Of a stretch of DNA of 64,000 bases, positions 17,727 to 26,307 are shown one piece after another. The translations under genes and the position numbers were made by a program. The notes under the pieces were generated by a model that saw only the letters and a program-made list of their open reading frames with translations, did not search any database and was not told where the DNA came from. Position 1 is the stretch's first letter. Each line of letters opens with the position of its first letter. Origin of the DNA: Stenomitos frigidus_A (lineage in GTDB: Bacteria > Cyanobacteriota > Cyanobacteriia > Leptolyngbyales > Leptolyngbyaceae); assembly GCF_963877135.1 (NCBI RefSeq), contig NZ_CAWNSW010000139.1:75209-139208 (forward strand). Reading direction: 5' to 3'.

Positions 17727-17905
17727 GTGTGGGACTTAAGTTGTGCTTGATGTTTTGCTTTTTGTGCTTGCAACTTCTCCCAAGCAGCCTCCATACCAGG
17801 TCTGGGTGGCTTTTTCGCCAGTTGATCAAGGAGAGCACGATTTTGCTCTTCATAATACTGTCGCAGTTCTTCAGTTTCCTTCAGCACAAGGTGATACTCG
17901 TCCAT
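17723..17905 (-). CDS. Small charged helical protein coupled to the PIN-like gene
   Basis: A 60-residue protein, MDEYHLVLKETEELRQYYEE and onward, rich in Glu, Gln and Lys and probably a coiled coil. It contains no recognised domain. The evidence that it is real is the ATGA overlap with the downstream PIN-like gene on the same strand and a composition unlike random sequence. By position it would be the antitoxin or stabilising partner, which is inference. Confidence 0.55.
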   Translation of the reverse strand: MDEYHLVLKETEELRQYYEEQNRALLDQLAKKPPRPGMEAAWEKLQAQKAKHQAQLKSHT

Positions 17906-17988
17906 CGCCTACGCCAAGAACTAAGCCAACAGCTTGGACTACCTGATTTATAGGGTTTGGAAGGATTGTTTCCGCTATCTTTTGGCTG

Positions 17989-19482
17989 TTAATCAAGCGC
18001 TTTGTTCGGTAGAGCTATGTGTCTATCCACTTGGAGGCTTGCCGAGCTATTCTTCGGATTCAACTGACAGATGAGCATCCATTGATCCAAAAGGAAGACT
18101 AAGAGAAAAAGATGGATCGAAGCTAAAAACTCGTGTCGTCGCAGAGGAAAAAGTAATGGTGGAAGGCCTTTGATAAAGCTAAAGACAAAGCATCCATAGG
18201 CCGCTGCGGCGAGAAAACAACATATAGCTGGCTGCCTGGAAAATACGAGTTGGTTGGTATAAAACCAGGCAACTGAAATGAGTAGAAATGGATAGCCTAA
18301 ATAAAGATAGCGTTCGTGTGTTCCACAAAGCAAAACATTAAAACCAAGATGACAAAAGCCATGAAAAAAACATAACAGCGCCATTAGGTGACTTTCTAAC
18401 TTATCTTTTTGCTCAATCCAAACATTCTTCTTGAGAATTGTTGAAGCACCTTTAAAAGCGGTAAGTAAAAGAAAGGCAATGAATATCGAATATGAAATAA
18501 TTCCCGCTTTGTAGGGACTAATCGGATCCATCCAACTTCCAAGTTCTAGAGTGAAAAAAGGAACGTGAGAAGAAGAAGACATGTCAAGTCCAAGAAACAT
18601 CCAAAGGTTAAATCCATTCACAGAAATTTTGTTTCCATATTCGCTACCTGCCCCTTTCAAAACAAACCAATAGCTCGAATGATGGAATTGCTCAGGTACT
18701 TCAAAAAAGCTATCTATATAACGGAAGCATAAAATAAAAACAATCAACGCTAAAGAAAGCCAAAAAAGACTTCTATATCTAAAGCTTTTCCAAAACTTCC
18801 ACACGGTTATTAGAAAAAGGATAAAAAAGAACGGTAGCGAGAAGAGAGCAAGCTGCTTGGTTAAAAGGTAAAGACAAAAGCTCAGGATTCCTAAGAGCAA
18901 ATAAATCCCACTTTTCCAGGCTTTTTGACTTCCAGCTTCAACACCACTTGCCAGCCAAGCTTTGAAGAAGCCAATGACAGACAGTAAGCAAAAGAATAAC
19001 AAAATCCCGTCAATTTGCCCCCAGACTGCACTTCCCACCCAGGTGGATGGCATCATTAGTAGGATAAGTCCTATGTGAATGGGATGCCGAAACCGCATCA
19101 GGCTGGCTAACAAAACAAAGAGAAGAAAATTTAAAGCATCAATGAATGCTAGACAATAGCGAAAAATTAAAATTGAAGTATTCCGTTCAGTAATACCAAA
19201 AATAGAACTTATAGTATTGATTAAGCCTGCACTTACTGTTAGACCGACAACTGGATAGTTAGGAGGCAATTTGCTACAATATGCTGCATAGATTTGCTGC
19301 CCCCAGCAATCTGACCAGCTACGAAATGTCTCCACATCTCCCCAGCTATAGTAATCGATATACGTCACAAGTAAAAAAGGCAAAGCGATTCCGAGCAGAA
19401 TAAGAGATAGAACACAGATGCGCTTATTCCACCGATTCCGATCAATCAAAAAGTTGCTTAACAAATCAGTAAGGTTTTTCAT
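17989..19482 (-). CDS. Multi-pass membrane protein, GT-C-like glycosyltransferase
   Basis: A 497-residue integral membrane protein with about ten to twelve hydrophobic segments. The first is ICVLSLILLGIALPFLLVTY (residues 22-41). A short acidic periplasmic motif follows it (YYSWGDVETFRSWSD), the position where GT-C enzymes carry catalytic acidic residues. Later WGQIDG after a Pro-Ser-Thr loop matches the pattern seen in mannosyl- or arabinosyl-transferase-like GT-C and GT87 proteins that use polyprenyl-linked sugars. I cannot assign the sugar or acceptor. The gene is somewhat AT-richer than its surroundings, stands alone, and is divergent from the gene at 19964. Confidence 0.65.
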   Translation of the reverse strand: MKNLTDLLSNFLIDRNRWNKRICVLSLILLGIALPFLLVTYIDYYSWGDVETFRSWSDCWGQQIYAAYCSKLPPNYPVVGLTVSAGLINTISSIFGITERNTSILIFRYCLAFIDALNFLLFVLLASLMRFRHPIHIGLILLMMPSTWVGSAVWGQIDGILLFFCLLSVIGFFKAWLASGVEAGSQKAWKSGIYLLLGILSFCLYLLTKQLALFSLPFFFILFLITVWKFWKSFRYRSLFWLSLALIVFILCFRYIDSFFEVPEQFHHSSYWFVLKGAGSEYGNKISVNGFNLWMFLGLDMSSSSHVPFFTLELGSWMDPISPYKAGIISYSIFIAFLLLTAFKGASTILKKNVWIEQKDKLESHLMALLCFFHGFCHLGFNVLLCGTHERYLYLGYPFLLISVAWFYTNQLVFSRQPAICCFLAAAAYGCFVFSFIKGLPPLLFPLRRHEFLASIHLFLLVFLLDQWMLICQLNPKNSSASLQVDRHIALPNKALD

Positions 19483-19963
19483 ATCTAAGAGGATGTTTTA
19501 AAATTCCAAACTCCTGTAGCTTTGGCGACTGAAGTCACTGCTACACAGACAAAGCCTGTCTCCACCGGTTGCAAAGCCTCGCTTTTCGGTAGTCCGCTGC
19601 CGCGGACTTTGTTTATGTAGTCGCGGTTTTAACCGCTAGCTATTTTTCAAACTTCTAAAAAACCATTGCCACCAGCGCAAAGGTGGTAGTTGTTAAATGA
19701 AGCTTGGTGAAAAAAAAGCAAGCAATTGGGTCGTTGTCAGATATCGTTAAGCAGTTTCATGAAGTGCCCCCAAAAGTAGCTAACTAGTGATTCGCTTTCA
19801 TCTATCTAGTTTCCAGATCATTTGGGCGTTCCACTTTTCACGGTAGCAAGCCCATGCAACGGCGATCGATGTACTTCACTAAATCATAGGTTCGCTATTG
19901 TTCCCTCTTTCCAGGCTCGCTCAAGCCGTGCCATAATGATGCGACTGTTGTCCGAGCACGCTA
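19483..19963. other. Intergenic region with small palindromic repeats
   Basis: 481 bp between divergent genes. The part at 19525-19655 is a patchwork of short palindromes (AGTCCGCTGCCGCGGACT, CGGTTTTAACCG, GACTGAAGTC). They resemble the tandem small hairpins that are common between cyanobacterial genes. The remaining stretch next to the gene at 19964 should hold its promoter, but I found no clear -35/-10 pair. Confidence 0.5.
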
Positions 19964-21022
19964 ATGGTACAAGCACCCCCACGTTTAGACGCTATCCATA
20001 GCGTTGAAAGAGCTTTTGAGCCGAGTGTCGATCTGCACTTTCGGTTACCTAATCCAGAGGATGAGCAGATCCCAGAGCTGGAGTTTCAGGAGCAGGTGGA
20101 GCAGGCGTGGCAGGTGTGCGATCGCTTCGACCTGCAAACCGATATCTGGCGGGGACGGATCTTACGGGCAGTGCGCGATCGCGAAAAGCGACACGGCGAT
20201 GGACGTGGTACAGGCTTCCTCAACTGGCTAAAAGATCGGGAGATTAGCAAAAGCCAAGCCTACGCCATGATTGAGCTGGCGAACAGCGCCGATACGCTGC
20301 TGGATGGCGGCTATCTGGAACCCGAAGATGTCAACCAGTTTAGCAAACGGGCGTTTGTCGAAACGGCACACGCCGCTCCAGAAGTGCAGCAAATGGTGAG
20401 TGAGGCGGCTCATCGGGGCGATCGCATTACCCGTCGCGAAGTTCGTCAGCTCTCTGACGACTGGACTGCGATGACATCAGATTTATTGCCAACCGAAGTG
20501 AAGCAAAAAGCCGCTGATCATACGATTCCGGCAAAATACCTTGCTCCACTGGTCAAAGAAATGCAGAAGCTGCCAGAGAGTCACCAAGTCTCGATTCGGG
20601 ATGCCGTTGCGGAAACACCCGATGTCGATACGTTGAAGCAAGCCACCTCTGAAGCCCGTTACCTGTGGCGCTATCTGGAAGCCGCTACGAATGTACAGGC
20701 ACTGAATAATGAGTCGCTTGATCTAGAACTGGCGCTGGAAGAAGCGCTCCGTCTCGGATGCCTCAGTTCCGCTGCCGATCTGGTCAACCATGCTGCCCAG
20801 CTTGAACAAACGGTGACGAAGCTTTATCTCACCTGGAAGCGTCTCAATGCTCTGTCCGAGCGGCTCTATCTTGATAGCGGTGCGAGTTCTCCCCATTTAC
20901 GCACGCTGCTTAGCTGTCTTGCGCCCCTCTCTGGCGACATCATTGAAACCTCTCTAACAGGTGGGGGCGATCGCACCATTCGGTTACAGGTGCTATCGAA
21001 TGCAGACGTGGATATATCCTAA
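19964..21022 (+). CDS. Uncharacterised helical protein with putative HTH-like N-terminal region
   Basis: A 352-residue protein that I do not recognise as a named family. Residues about 85-108 (FLNWLKDREISKSQAYAMIE) resemble the helix-turn-helix-like segment of DUF3102 and similar DNA-binding proteins. Downstream are TRREVRQLSDDW and long amphipathic helices rich in Leu, Glu and Ala, ending in a short basic-to-hydrophobic tail. No membrane segment or signal peptide. It is HIP1-rich and compositionally native. Its stop overlaps by 4 bp the stop of the convergent small membrane protein gene. A chromosomal DNA-binding or regulatory role is possible but unproven. Confidence 0.75.
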   Translation: MVQAPPRLDAIHSVERAFEPSVDLHFRLPNPEDEQIPELEFQEQVEQAWQVCDRFDLQTDIWRGRILRAVRDREKRHGDGRGTGFLNWLKDREISKSQAYAMIELANSADTLLDGGYLEPEDVNQFSKRAFVETAHAAPEVQQMVSEAAHRGDRITRREVRQLSDDWTAMTSDLLPTEVKQKAADHTIPAKYLAPLVKEMQKLPESHQVSIRDAVAETPDVDTLKQATSEARYLWRYLEAATNVQALNNESLDLELALEEALRLGCLSSAADLVNHAAQLEQTVTKLYLTWKRLNALSERLYLDSGASSPHLRTLLSCLAPLSGDIIETSLTGGGDRTIRLQVLSNADVDIS

Positions 21023-21291
21023 GCAGCCAGCCACACGTCTAGCACACTACTACCTAGCGCTTGCTTGCATCTTGCCCACAGATAGCGCGGATTAAGCCAA
21101 TGCCGATACTGTTGTGCAATTTTTTTGCCTACCAGCAACGCCCCAGTCCAGAAAAGCATCTCGCCGAGAATGAGTAATCCCGGTACAAGCGCAGCTTTCT
21201 GACCGAGGGTGAAGGGCGTTACCGGCACGGCAACAATCGCCAGCCAAACCAGGCAAGAAAGGACAAGAAGAAAGAAACCAAACTGCTTCAT
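21019..21291 (-). CDS. Small two-TM membrane protein (transporter suffix domain type)
   Basis: A 90-residue protein from the ATG at 21291 (MKQFGFFLLVLSCLVWLAIV). The second hydrophobic segment FTLGQKAALVPGLLILGEML is followed by TGALLVGKKIAQQYR and a basic C-terminus. This matches the short two-helix domain often found at the end of bacterial transporters, here free-standing. Longer upstream starts would overlap the divergent LOG gene and are unlikely. Function unknown. Confidence 0.7.
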   Translation of the reverse strand: MKQFGFFLLVLSCLVWLAIVAVPVTPFTLGQKAALVPGLLILGEMLFWTGALLVGKKIAQQYRHWLNPRYLWARCKQALGSSVLDVWLAA

Positions 21292-21327
21292 GCTAAACAG
21301 TGCGTCACTCTGAATCGTTCCCTTCCT

Positions 21328-21912
21328 ATGATGAAACACATCTGCGTTTTCTGCGGCTCTAATCAAGGAGCCAAACTGAGTTATAAGGCAGCTGCCCAAG
21401 CACTGGGGCAAGCGCTGGTCAAACGTGGGTTGGGCTTAGTCTATGGCGGGGGCAATGTGGGTCTGATGGGCACGATCGCAGACTCCGTTCTAGCCGTTGG
21501 AGGCACTGCGATCGGTGTCATTCCCCAAGCGTTGGTGGATAAAGAGCTTGCTCATAAAAGTCTTACTCAACTACACATCGTCAGCTCCATGCATGAACGC
21601 AAAGCTTTAATGGCAGACCTATCCGATGGTTTTATTGCCCTTCCGGGTGGCTTTGGCACTTTTGAAGAATTTTGTGAAGTGCTCACTTGGGCACAGCTAG
21701 GGTTTCACCAAAAGCCCTGTGGCTTGCTCAATATTGATGAGTATTACAGTCCTTTGATCGCCATGTTCGATCACGCGACCGCAGAACAGTTTGTGCTCCC
21801 TCCCCATCGATCGCTCGTTTTGGAAGCACAAGACCCCGATCAACTCCTGGACAAACTGGCGTCTTATGAACCGATTACCGTTCAAAAGTGGATTGATCGC
21901 AAGGAACTCTAG
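21328..21912 (+). CDS. LOG-family protein (TIGR00730, cytokinin riboside 5'-monophosphate phosphoribohydrolase type)
   Basis: Rossmann-fold enzyme of the LOG family, expected to cleave nucleoside 5'-monophosphates to base and ribose-5-phosphate. The 194 residues include the phosphate-binding GLVYGGGNVGLMG (about 36-48) and the diagnostic catalytic motif PGGFGTFEE (106-114), preceded by MHERKALM. Length is typical. It diverges from the small membrane protein gene, with only 36 bp between start codons. Whether the physiological substrate is a cytokinin nucleotide or another purine nucleotide is unknown. Confidence 0.92.
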   Translation: MMKHICVFCGSNQGAKLSYKAAAQALGQALVKRGLGLVYGGGNVGLMGTIADSVLAVGGTAIGVIPQALVDKELAHKSLTQLHIVSSMHERKALMADLSDGFIALPGGFGTFEEFCEVLTWAQLGFHQKPCGLLNIDEYYSPLIAMFDHATAEQFVLPPHRSLVLEAQDPDQLLDKLASYEPITVQKWIDRKEL

Positions 21913-22207
21913 TGGTTGAAGGATAAAGGATAAGAGTTTTAAGTTTCGAGTTTTGAGTTGATCGAGCAGTCAGCACATCACAATGGAAGCAAGCTATGGC
22001 GGTCAGTTTGCCTCGGTAGATAACAATCAACTCACAACGCCTTACTCCCCTTTCCCCCTTTTCCTCTTCCCCATCTTCCGGCTGAGTCTAAGTCATCTCT
22101 TCAGACTGAGGAGAATCTCGATCACATCACGCAAAATTAGTAGCGTAGATTACAAATTTAATTCCACGCTTGTCAAGTCTAATGCCTGCAAGCTGGAAGG
22201 AGGAAAA

Positions 22208-22876
22208 ATGGCTTTAGGACATCATAAACGTGCGGTTGGTACCTTTTCTAGCTATCAAGATGCAGAGACTGCAGTACGTGAGTTAAAAGACAGTGGCTTC
22301 GGCATGTCTCGTGTGTCGGTTGTGGGTCGCGATAGTGAGCGTGCGGCTGATATTGCAGACGCAGGCAATTTGGGTGCCGATAATTTGGGTGAAAAGGGTA
22401 AGCAAGTAGCCCACGATACGCAAGTAGACGAAGGTGCGAAGAAAGGTGCAGCCGCAGGTGGCGCGTTAGGTGGACTGACAGGTCTCTTGGTTGGTCTAGG
22501 TGCGCTCGCTATTCCTGGCATTGGCCCAGTCATGCTCGGTGGCGCGCTTGCAACCGCCCTTGCAACCACGATCTCTGGTGGTGCGATCGGTGCGGCAGCA
22601 GGCGGTTTAGTGGGCGGTCTGGTTGGTTTGGGTATCCCTGAAGACCGTGCGAGAGTTTATAACGATCGCGTCTCTAGAGGCGATTATCTGGTAATTGTGG
22701 ATGGTTCCCAAGAGGAAATTCAACGCGCAGAATCAATCCTCAGCCATCGCGGTATTCAGGAATGGGGTGTTTACGACGCAACCACAACGGATGCCGATCG
22801 AGCCGCGTATCCTACAGGATCTGGCACAGCTTATACGACGGGCGAAACGACAACGCGACGTGACCCCTTGCTGTAG
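22208..22876 (+). CDS. General stress protein with glycine-zipper core
   Basis: A 222-residue protein starting at the ATG at 22208, chosen because GGAAGGAGG stands 5 bp before it; upstream extension of the frame has no such site and reads as non-protein sequence. The N-terminal domain (RAVGTFSSYQDAETAVRELK) is the YflT-like stress domain. The centre is a glycine/alanine-rich hydrophobic double hairpin (ALGGLTGLLVGLGALAIPGI and GAIGAAAGGLVGGLVGLGIP) typical of membrane-inserting glycine zippers. The C-terminal part repeats the alpha/beta fold and ends in a Thr-rich tail. Probably stress-induced and followed by a BON-domain lipoprotein on the same strand. Confidence 0.82.
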   Translation: MALGHHKRAVGTFSSYQDAETAVRELKDSGFGMSRVSVVGRDSERAADIADAGNLGADNLGEKGKQVAHDTQVDEGAKKGAAAGGALGGLTGLLVGLGALAIPGIGPVMLGGALATALATTISGGAIGAAAGGLVGGLVGLGIPEDRARVYNDRVSRGDYLVIVDGSQEEIQRAESILSHRGIQEWGVYDATTTDADRAAYPTGSGTAYTTGETTTRRDPLL

Positions 22877-22899
22877 TCACTAACGGCGCTTTGAATGCT

Positions 22900-22931
22900 T
22901 TGTAGAGATGGGTTTCAGTCCATCTCTACAA
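22900..22931. repeat. Palindrome TTGTAGAGATGG...CCATCTCTACAA
   Basis: Perfect 12-bp inverted repeat (22900-22911 with 22920-22931) and an 8-nt loop. It lies 24 bp after the stress-protein stop, so it may act as a terminator or mRNA-stabilising hairpin. It belongs to the same TGTAG(A/G)GACG-style family as the palindromes at 49637 and 63647. Confidence 0.7.
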
Positions 22932-22973
22932 GGCTGCTTTGATCAATAAATTCTCAGTTGAAGGATAAAAACG

Positions 22974-23435
22974 ATGAAAAAGATTATCCCCCTACTCTTA
23001 GGCGGCTTTTTGTTGGTGAGTACAGCCGCTTGTAATAACGCTAAAACGACGTCAGACGCTCCGAATTCCACCGACACTAACGGTCAGGTTCCCAAAGCTC
23101 AAGACGCTAAAACGGCTCAAAATGATGCGACAAGTGACGTTCGCAAGAAGCAAATGGAATCCGACATCCGTGCGCGTGAACAGCGCAATGATGCGGGTGG
23201 CGACCAAATGAAACGAGCCGACGGTGATTTGGAAAGCGAAGTGCGTACCAAGCTAGAAGCGAATATCCCTAACGGCAAGCTTACAGTCAATGCTAAAAAT
23301 GGCGACGTGACTGTGGCAGGAACGGTGCCCGTTCAAGCACAGCTTGCTAAAATTGAACCGCTTTCGAAGCAAATTAAGGGTGTCAAAAATGTTGCTGTCA
23401 AAGCAACGGTTGCTGCCCCAGCAGAGAAAAAGTAA
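22974..23435 (+). CDS. BON-domain lipoprotein
   Basis: Exported 153-residue protein. A signal peptide MKKIIPLLLGGFLLVSTAAC ends at C20, a plausible lipidation site. A disordered, charged linker (to about residue 75) is followed by one BON domain, LESEVRTKLEANIPNGKLTV through GDVTVAGTVPVQAQLAK and KGVKNVAVKATV. BON domains bind phospholipid membranes and are found in stress-induced periplasmic proteins such as OsmY. Follows the glycine-zipper stress gene by 97 bp and is likely part of the same envelope-stress response. Confidence 0.85.
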   Translation: MKKIIPLLLGGFLLVSTAACNNAKTTSDAPNSTDTNGQVPKAQDAKTAQNDATSDVRKKQMESDIRAREQRNDAGGDQMKRADGDLESEVRTKLEANIPNGKLTVNAKNGDVTVAGTVPVQAQLAKIEPLSKQIKGVKNVAVKATVAAPAEKK

Positions 23436-23470
23436 CTGGAGCGATTTAGTTCGCTTCCACTGATCTTTCA

Positions 23471-23497
23471 CCGCTGCTCCAAACTTGTGAGCAGCGG
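23471..23497. promoter_or_regulatory. Hairpin after the BON lipoprotein
   Basis: CCGCTGCTC and GAGCAGCGG form a perfect 9-bp stem with a 9-nt loop, without a T-run. Just upstream of the stronger terminator. Confidence 0.5.
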
Positions 23498-23507
23498 TAA
23501 GAACTTT

Positions 23508-23541
23508 AAAAGCCTTCTTTCAATCTTGAGAGAAGGCTTTT
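23508..23541. terminator. Bidirectional terminator
   Basis: AAAAGCCTTCT pairs perfectly with AGAAGGCTTTT (11 bp, 12-nt loop). It has A-runs on one side and T-runs on the other, so it can end transcription of both the BON lipoprotein gene and the convergent asparagine synthetase-like gene. Confidence 0.85.
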
Positions 23542-23585
23542 GACTGACAGCCGTGTTTCATACAGGCGCTTTCTCGCGACCTTTC

Positions 23586-25376
23586 CTACTGCCGCGCTTG
23601 TAGCCAGTACTCCAGACTGACCAGCAACCAAAGCTTGACACCGTAACGTCCCCAGGTATCGCCGTTGTAATTTAGCCAGTTGCGAATGAGCGTTTGATTC
23701 AAGTAAGGGGCGATCGCGGCATCACGACTCAGTAACAATGATCGCGCTTGCCGATTCCAATGCTCCCGAAACCCAAGCTGCACTGGCACCATCATGCCGC
23801 TTTTGGGACGGTGAATGATGGTTTCTGGCAAGAGGTCGGCAACCGCTTGCTTCAGTACTGCTTTTTCCTGCACGCCTGAAAGTTTGTAGTCCGGTGGGAT
23901 TGTCATGCTCAGCTCAACGACCCGTGGATCGAACAGCGGCGATCGTCCGTCAATACCCGCTGCACGAGTCAGATTATGCACCTTCGTTAAAATCTGATCT
24001 GCACCCTTAAAAGTGATGTTGAGTGCCATCAGCCGATTCAAGTAGCGATCGTTCGACTGTAGAACAGGCGCAAAGACCGATGGTTTAGACTGTAACGCTG
24101 CCCAGATTTCGGGTTTTAGTAGTTGGGGTAAATCCGCCGCACATTTTTGAAATGACGTTAGGTAGGCCTGTAGCGAATGCTGTTGAGCGACACTGCTGTT
24201 CCGATCTCGATCAAGGGCATTGCCATAAAGGGCATTAATCAGCATCGGCTGATTTTTGGGGCCACCAAAGCAGGGGTCTCCGCCTTCTCCATTGAGCACT
24301 GTCTGTACAGAATCTGCTGCCAAGCGCCCCAGCAGCAGATTCGGCACCGTCAAAGGATCGCCGATCGGATCATCTAGTGCTGCCATCGTTTCCGGCAGAT
24401 GCTCCCACATTTCCTTGAAAGTGATTTCTAGAATGTGATGTTCCGTTTGGCAGTGCTGAGCTACCAGACTGGAAAACTCCAGTTCGTTGGGACAGTCGGC
24501 ACCAAAGTGGATGGAATAGGTATGTAGCGGCGCATCGTGGTGTTTTGCTGCCAATGCCGTAATGCAGCTTGAATCCAAACCACCCGATAGAAAAGCCCCG
24601 ACGGGTGCTCCTGACGGTAAGTACTCCTGCACAACCTGTTCAAGCAACGAGCGGAGACGATCGCCATGCCACTCCAACGGCTGATCAGGGTGAGTAATGT
24701 GTTCTTGCAAGTGCCAATACGGTTGCGGTATCCCGTCTGGCAGTTCTACAGAGTTGCCAGGACGCACTTCTCGCACTTGTTGCCAAAGCGTGCGCTCTCC
24801 AGGCACAAACGCACAGCAGAGATAGTCACGCAGGGCGACCAGATCCAACTCTGTTGCACTGTAGGGTTCAATCGCCCTTAGTTGTGGAGCTACCCAACGC
24901 GTGATACCGTCTGTCGTGTAGTAAAGAGTACGGATGCCAGAGCGATCGCGTCCTAACCAGAGTCGCCGCTGCTCCCGATCCCATACTGCAAGCGCAAAGG
25001 CGCCTGACAGTTTTGCGCAGGTAGCGATACCGTCTCGCTCCCACAGTTGCGCGACCAGATAGCGATCAAATAGCGCTGTCTCCTGAGTCTCCGAAGCAGA
25101 CCAGTCGATATCCATCTGCTGCATCAGTGATGAGCGATCGGGCAACCACACATCGCCAATCAGCACAAAGCGCTGACTGGGGCTGATCGTGAAGGGAGAC
25201 TGGTTGCAATCTGCTTTGCGATCGTTGTAGATGATTGCAAGCTGATCATCCCGCCAAATGACCGACTCTGTTATCCCATCAACCGCGCCAAACGCCAAAC
25301 GCCATGTGGCAATAGCTGATTCCGATGTCGATCGGACTTTAGGAAAACCGCGCCACCAATGCTCTAAACGCTTCAC
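23586..25376 (-). CDS. Asparagine synthetase-like protein lacking the glutaminase nucleophile
   Basis: A 596-residue member of the AsnB fold. The C-terminal synthetase domain has an intact PP-loop ATP site SGGLDSS at 264-270, VLNGEGGDPCFGG and RAAGIDGRSPLFDPRVVEL. The N-terminal part resembles an Ntn glutaminase domain (KLSGAFALAVWDREQRRLWL, GRDRSGIRTLYY). However, the protein begins MKRLEHWWRGFPKVRSTSES, so there is no Cys at position 2 and no MCGI-like start to supply ammonia from glutamine. It may therefore use free ammonia or another amine donor, or act as an amide or lactam synthetase. The start codon is supported by the distance to the next gene. Not in an operon; no precursor peptide gene is visible next to it. 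Confidence 0.85.
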   Translation of the reverse strand: MKRLEHWWRGFPKVRSTSESAIATWRLAFGAVDGITESVIWRDDQLAIIYNDRKADCNQSPFTISPSQRFVLIGDVWLPDRSSLMQQMDIDWSASETQETALFDRYLVAQLWERDGIATCAKLSGAFALAVWDREQRRLWLGRDRSGIRTLYYTTDGITRWVAPQLRAIEPYSATELDLVALRDYLCCAFVPGERTLWQQVREVRPGNSVELPDGIPQPYWHLQEHITHPDQPLEWHGDRLRSLLEQVVQEYLPSGAPVGAFLSGGLDSSCITALAAKHHDAPLHTYSIHFGADCPNELEFSSLVAQHCQTEHHILEITFKEMWEHLPETMAALDDPIGDPLTVPNLLLGRLAADSVQTVLNGEGGDPCFGGPKNQPMLINALYGNALDRDRNSSVAQQHSLQAYLTSFQKCAADLPQLLKPEIWAALQSKPSVFAPVLQSNDRYLNRLMALNITFKGADQILTKVHNLTRAAGIDGRSPLFDPRVVELSMTIPPDYKLSGVQEKAVLKQAVADLLPETIIHRPKSGMMVPVQLGFREHWNRQARSLLLSRDAAIAPYLNQTLIRNWLNYNGDTWGRYGVKLWLLVSLEYWLQARQ

Positions 25377-25429
25377 CGCTTTTCATCATGTGCCATAGAG
25401 CGATCTTAAGGGAGTTTGGAGCAAAAACA

Positions 25430-25560
25430 GCTATTAGCGGTCAGCCATCAGCTTTCAGCGGTCAGCTTTCAGTTGGTCGTTATTGGTTAATCAGCAATTG
25501 AGCAAAACAGGTTGCTTTAGATTGCATATGACTAAAAGCTGACCGCTGAGAGTGGATCGC
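25430..25560. repeat. Dispersed AGCGGTCAGC repeat, copy 2
   Basis: ATTAGCGGTCAGCC and TTTCAGCGGTCAGC at the left are matched by AAAAGCTGACCGCTGAG at the right in inverted orientation, about 110 bp apart. Non-coding spacer. Confidence 0.6.
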
Positions 25561-25621
25561 TTTTAGCCATGTTTAAGACAGCACGGTCACCAGTAGGCTT
25601 TACTGCTAGCACTTTCAAGCG

Positions 25622-26113
25622 TTAATACTTGCGAATGTTGGCTTTCTGAATGTCACGCGCCATTGCTCGGAATGGATCCAGGCTAGAATCCTGGCTGCGA
25701 CGCTCTTTGGGATCTTTGATCTTAGGTGCGTTATCAGCCTTGGGGGTTGTCCAACCGCTGACCGGCTGCGCTGCAAAGGTGGCGGTTGGTTTGACAGTTG
25801 CCTGCGATCGCTGTAGCGCGATCGCTTGCTGCTCTTTTTGTGCCTGTGATCGCTGCACTGAGGAAACGATCGAGGTTGTCCGCAGTACCTCCCCGCCTAA
25901 TGTTTTAGGAAACGATCGTTTAATTTCTCGCGCAGCCTGCATGTAGTCGATGTCGCCTAAAGTCTTAGCATCACTAGAATCGAGATAAAAGGCTTGAGGT
26001 TTTGGGGTCTGAGGTTTTGGGGCTTGAGGCTTGGGCGCGGCTTCCGGCGGTTGAGTCGATTCTGTTTTCGCCGTTTGCTTGGCTCCAAAGATGCCTTTAA
26101 TGAATCCAACCAT
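25622..26113 (-). CDS. Conserved cyanobacterial hypothetical protein with PKPQ linker
   Basis: A 163-residue protein from the ATG at 26113 (MVGFIKGIFGAKQ); AGGAAG lies 7 bp before it, whereas the longer frame has no such site. Residues about 20-41 are a Pro-Lys-Gln repeat linker. After it comes a segment I recognise as conserved in cyanobacterial hypothetical proteins, FYLDSSDAKTLGDIDYMQAA followed by REIKRSFPKT. A second Pro-rich, basic region follows, ending DPFRAMARDIQKANIRKY. No membrane segment. Role unknown. Confidence 0.7.
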   Translation of the reverse strand: MVGFIKGIFGAKQTAKTESTQPPEAAPKPQAPKPQTPKPQAFYLDSSDAKTLGDIDYMQAAREIKRSFPKTLGGEVLRTTSIVSSVQRSQAQKEQQAIALQRSQATVKPTATFAAQPVSGWTTPKADNAPKIKDPKERRSQDSSLDPFRAMARDIQKANIRKY

Positions 26114-26268
26114 GATGGCGCTTCCTAGTACTGTAACGTTATGTAAAGTATTATAAGTATTTATAATCGATCCCCGCAATGCTTTTGGGAAAAGGATTTG
26201 GAGGGATCAGTAGCGATCAGCGGTCGGCGAGGATATTGGGAAAAGGGGAAAGGCTTTTACTACTGTCT

Positions 26269-26296
26269 GGCTACTGGCTACTGGCTACTGGCTACT
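26269..26296. repeat. Heptanucleotide tandem repeat GGCTACT x4
   Basis: Four perfect copies of the 7-bp unit GGCTACT in the spacer before the DinB gene. Period-7 repeats of several different units recur in this window. Confidence 0.85.
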
Positions 26297-26307
26297 GACG
26301 GCTAATC

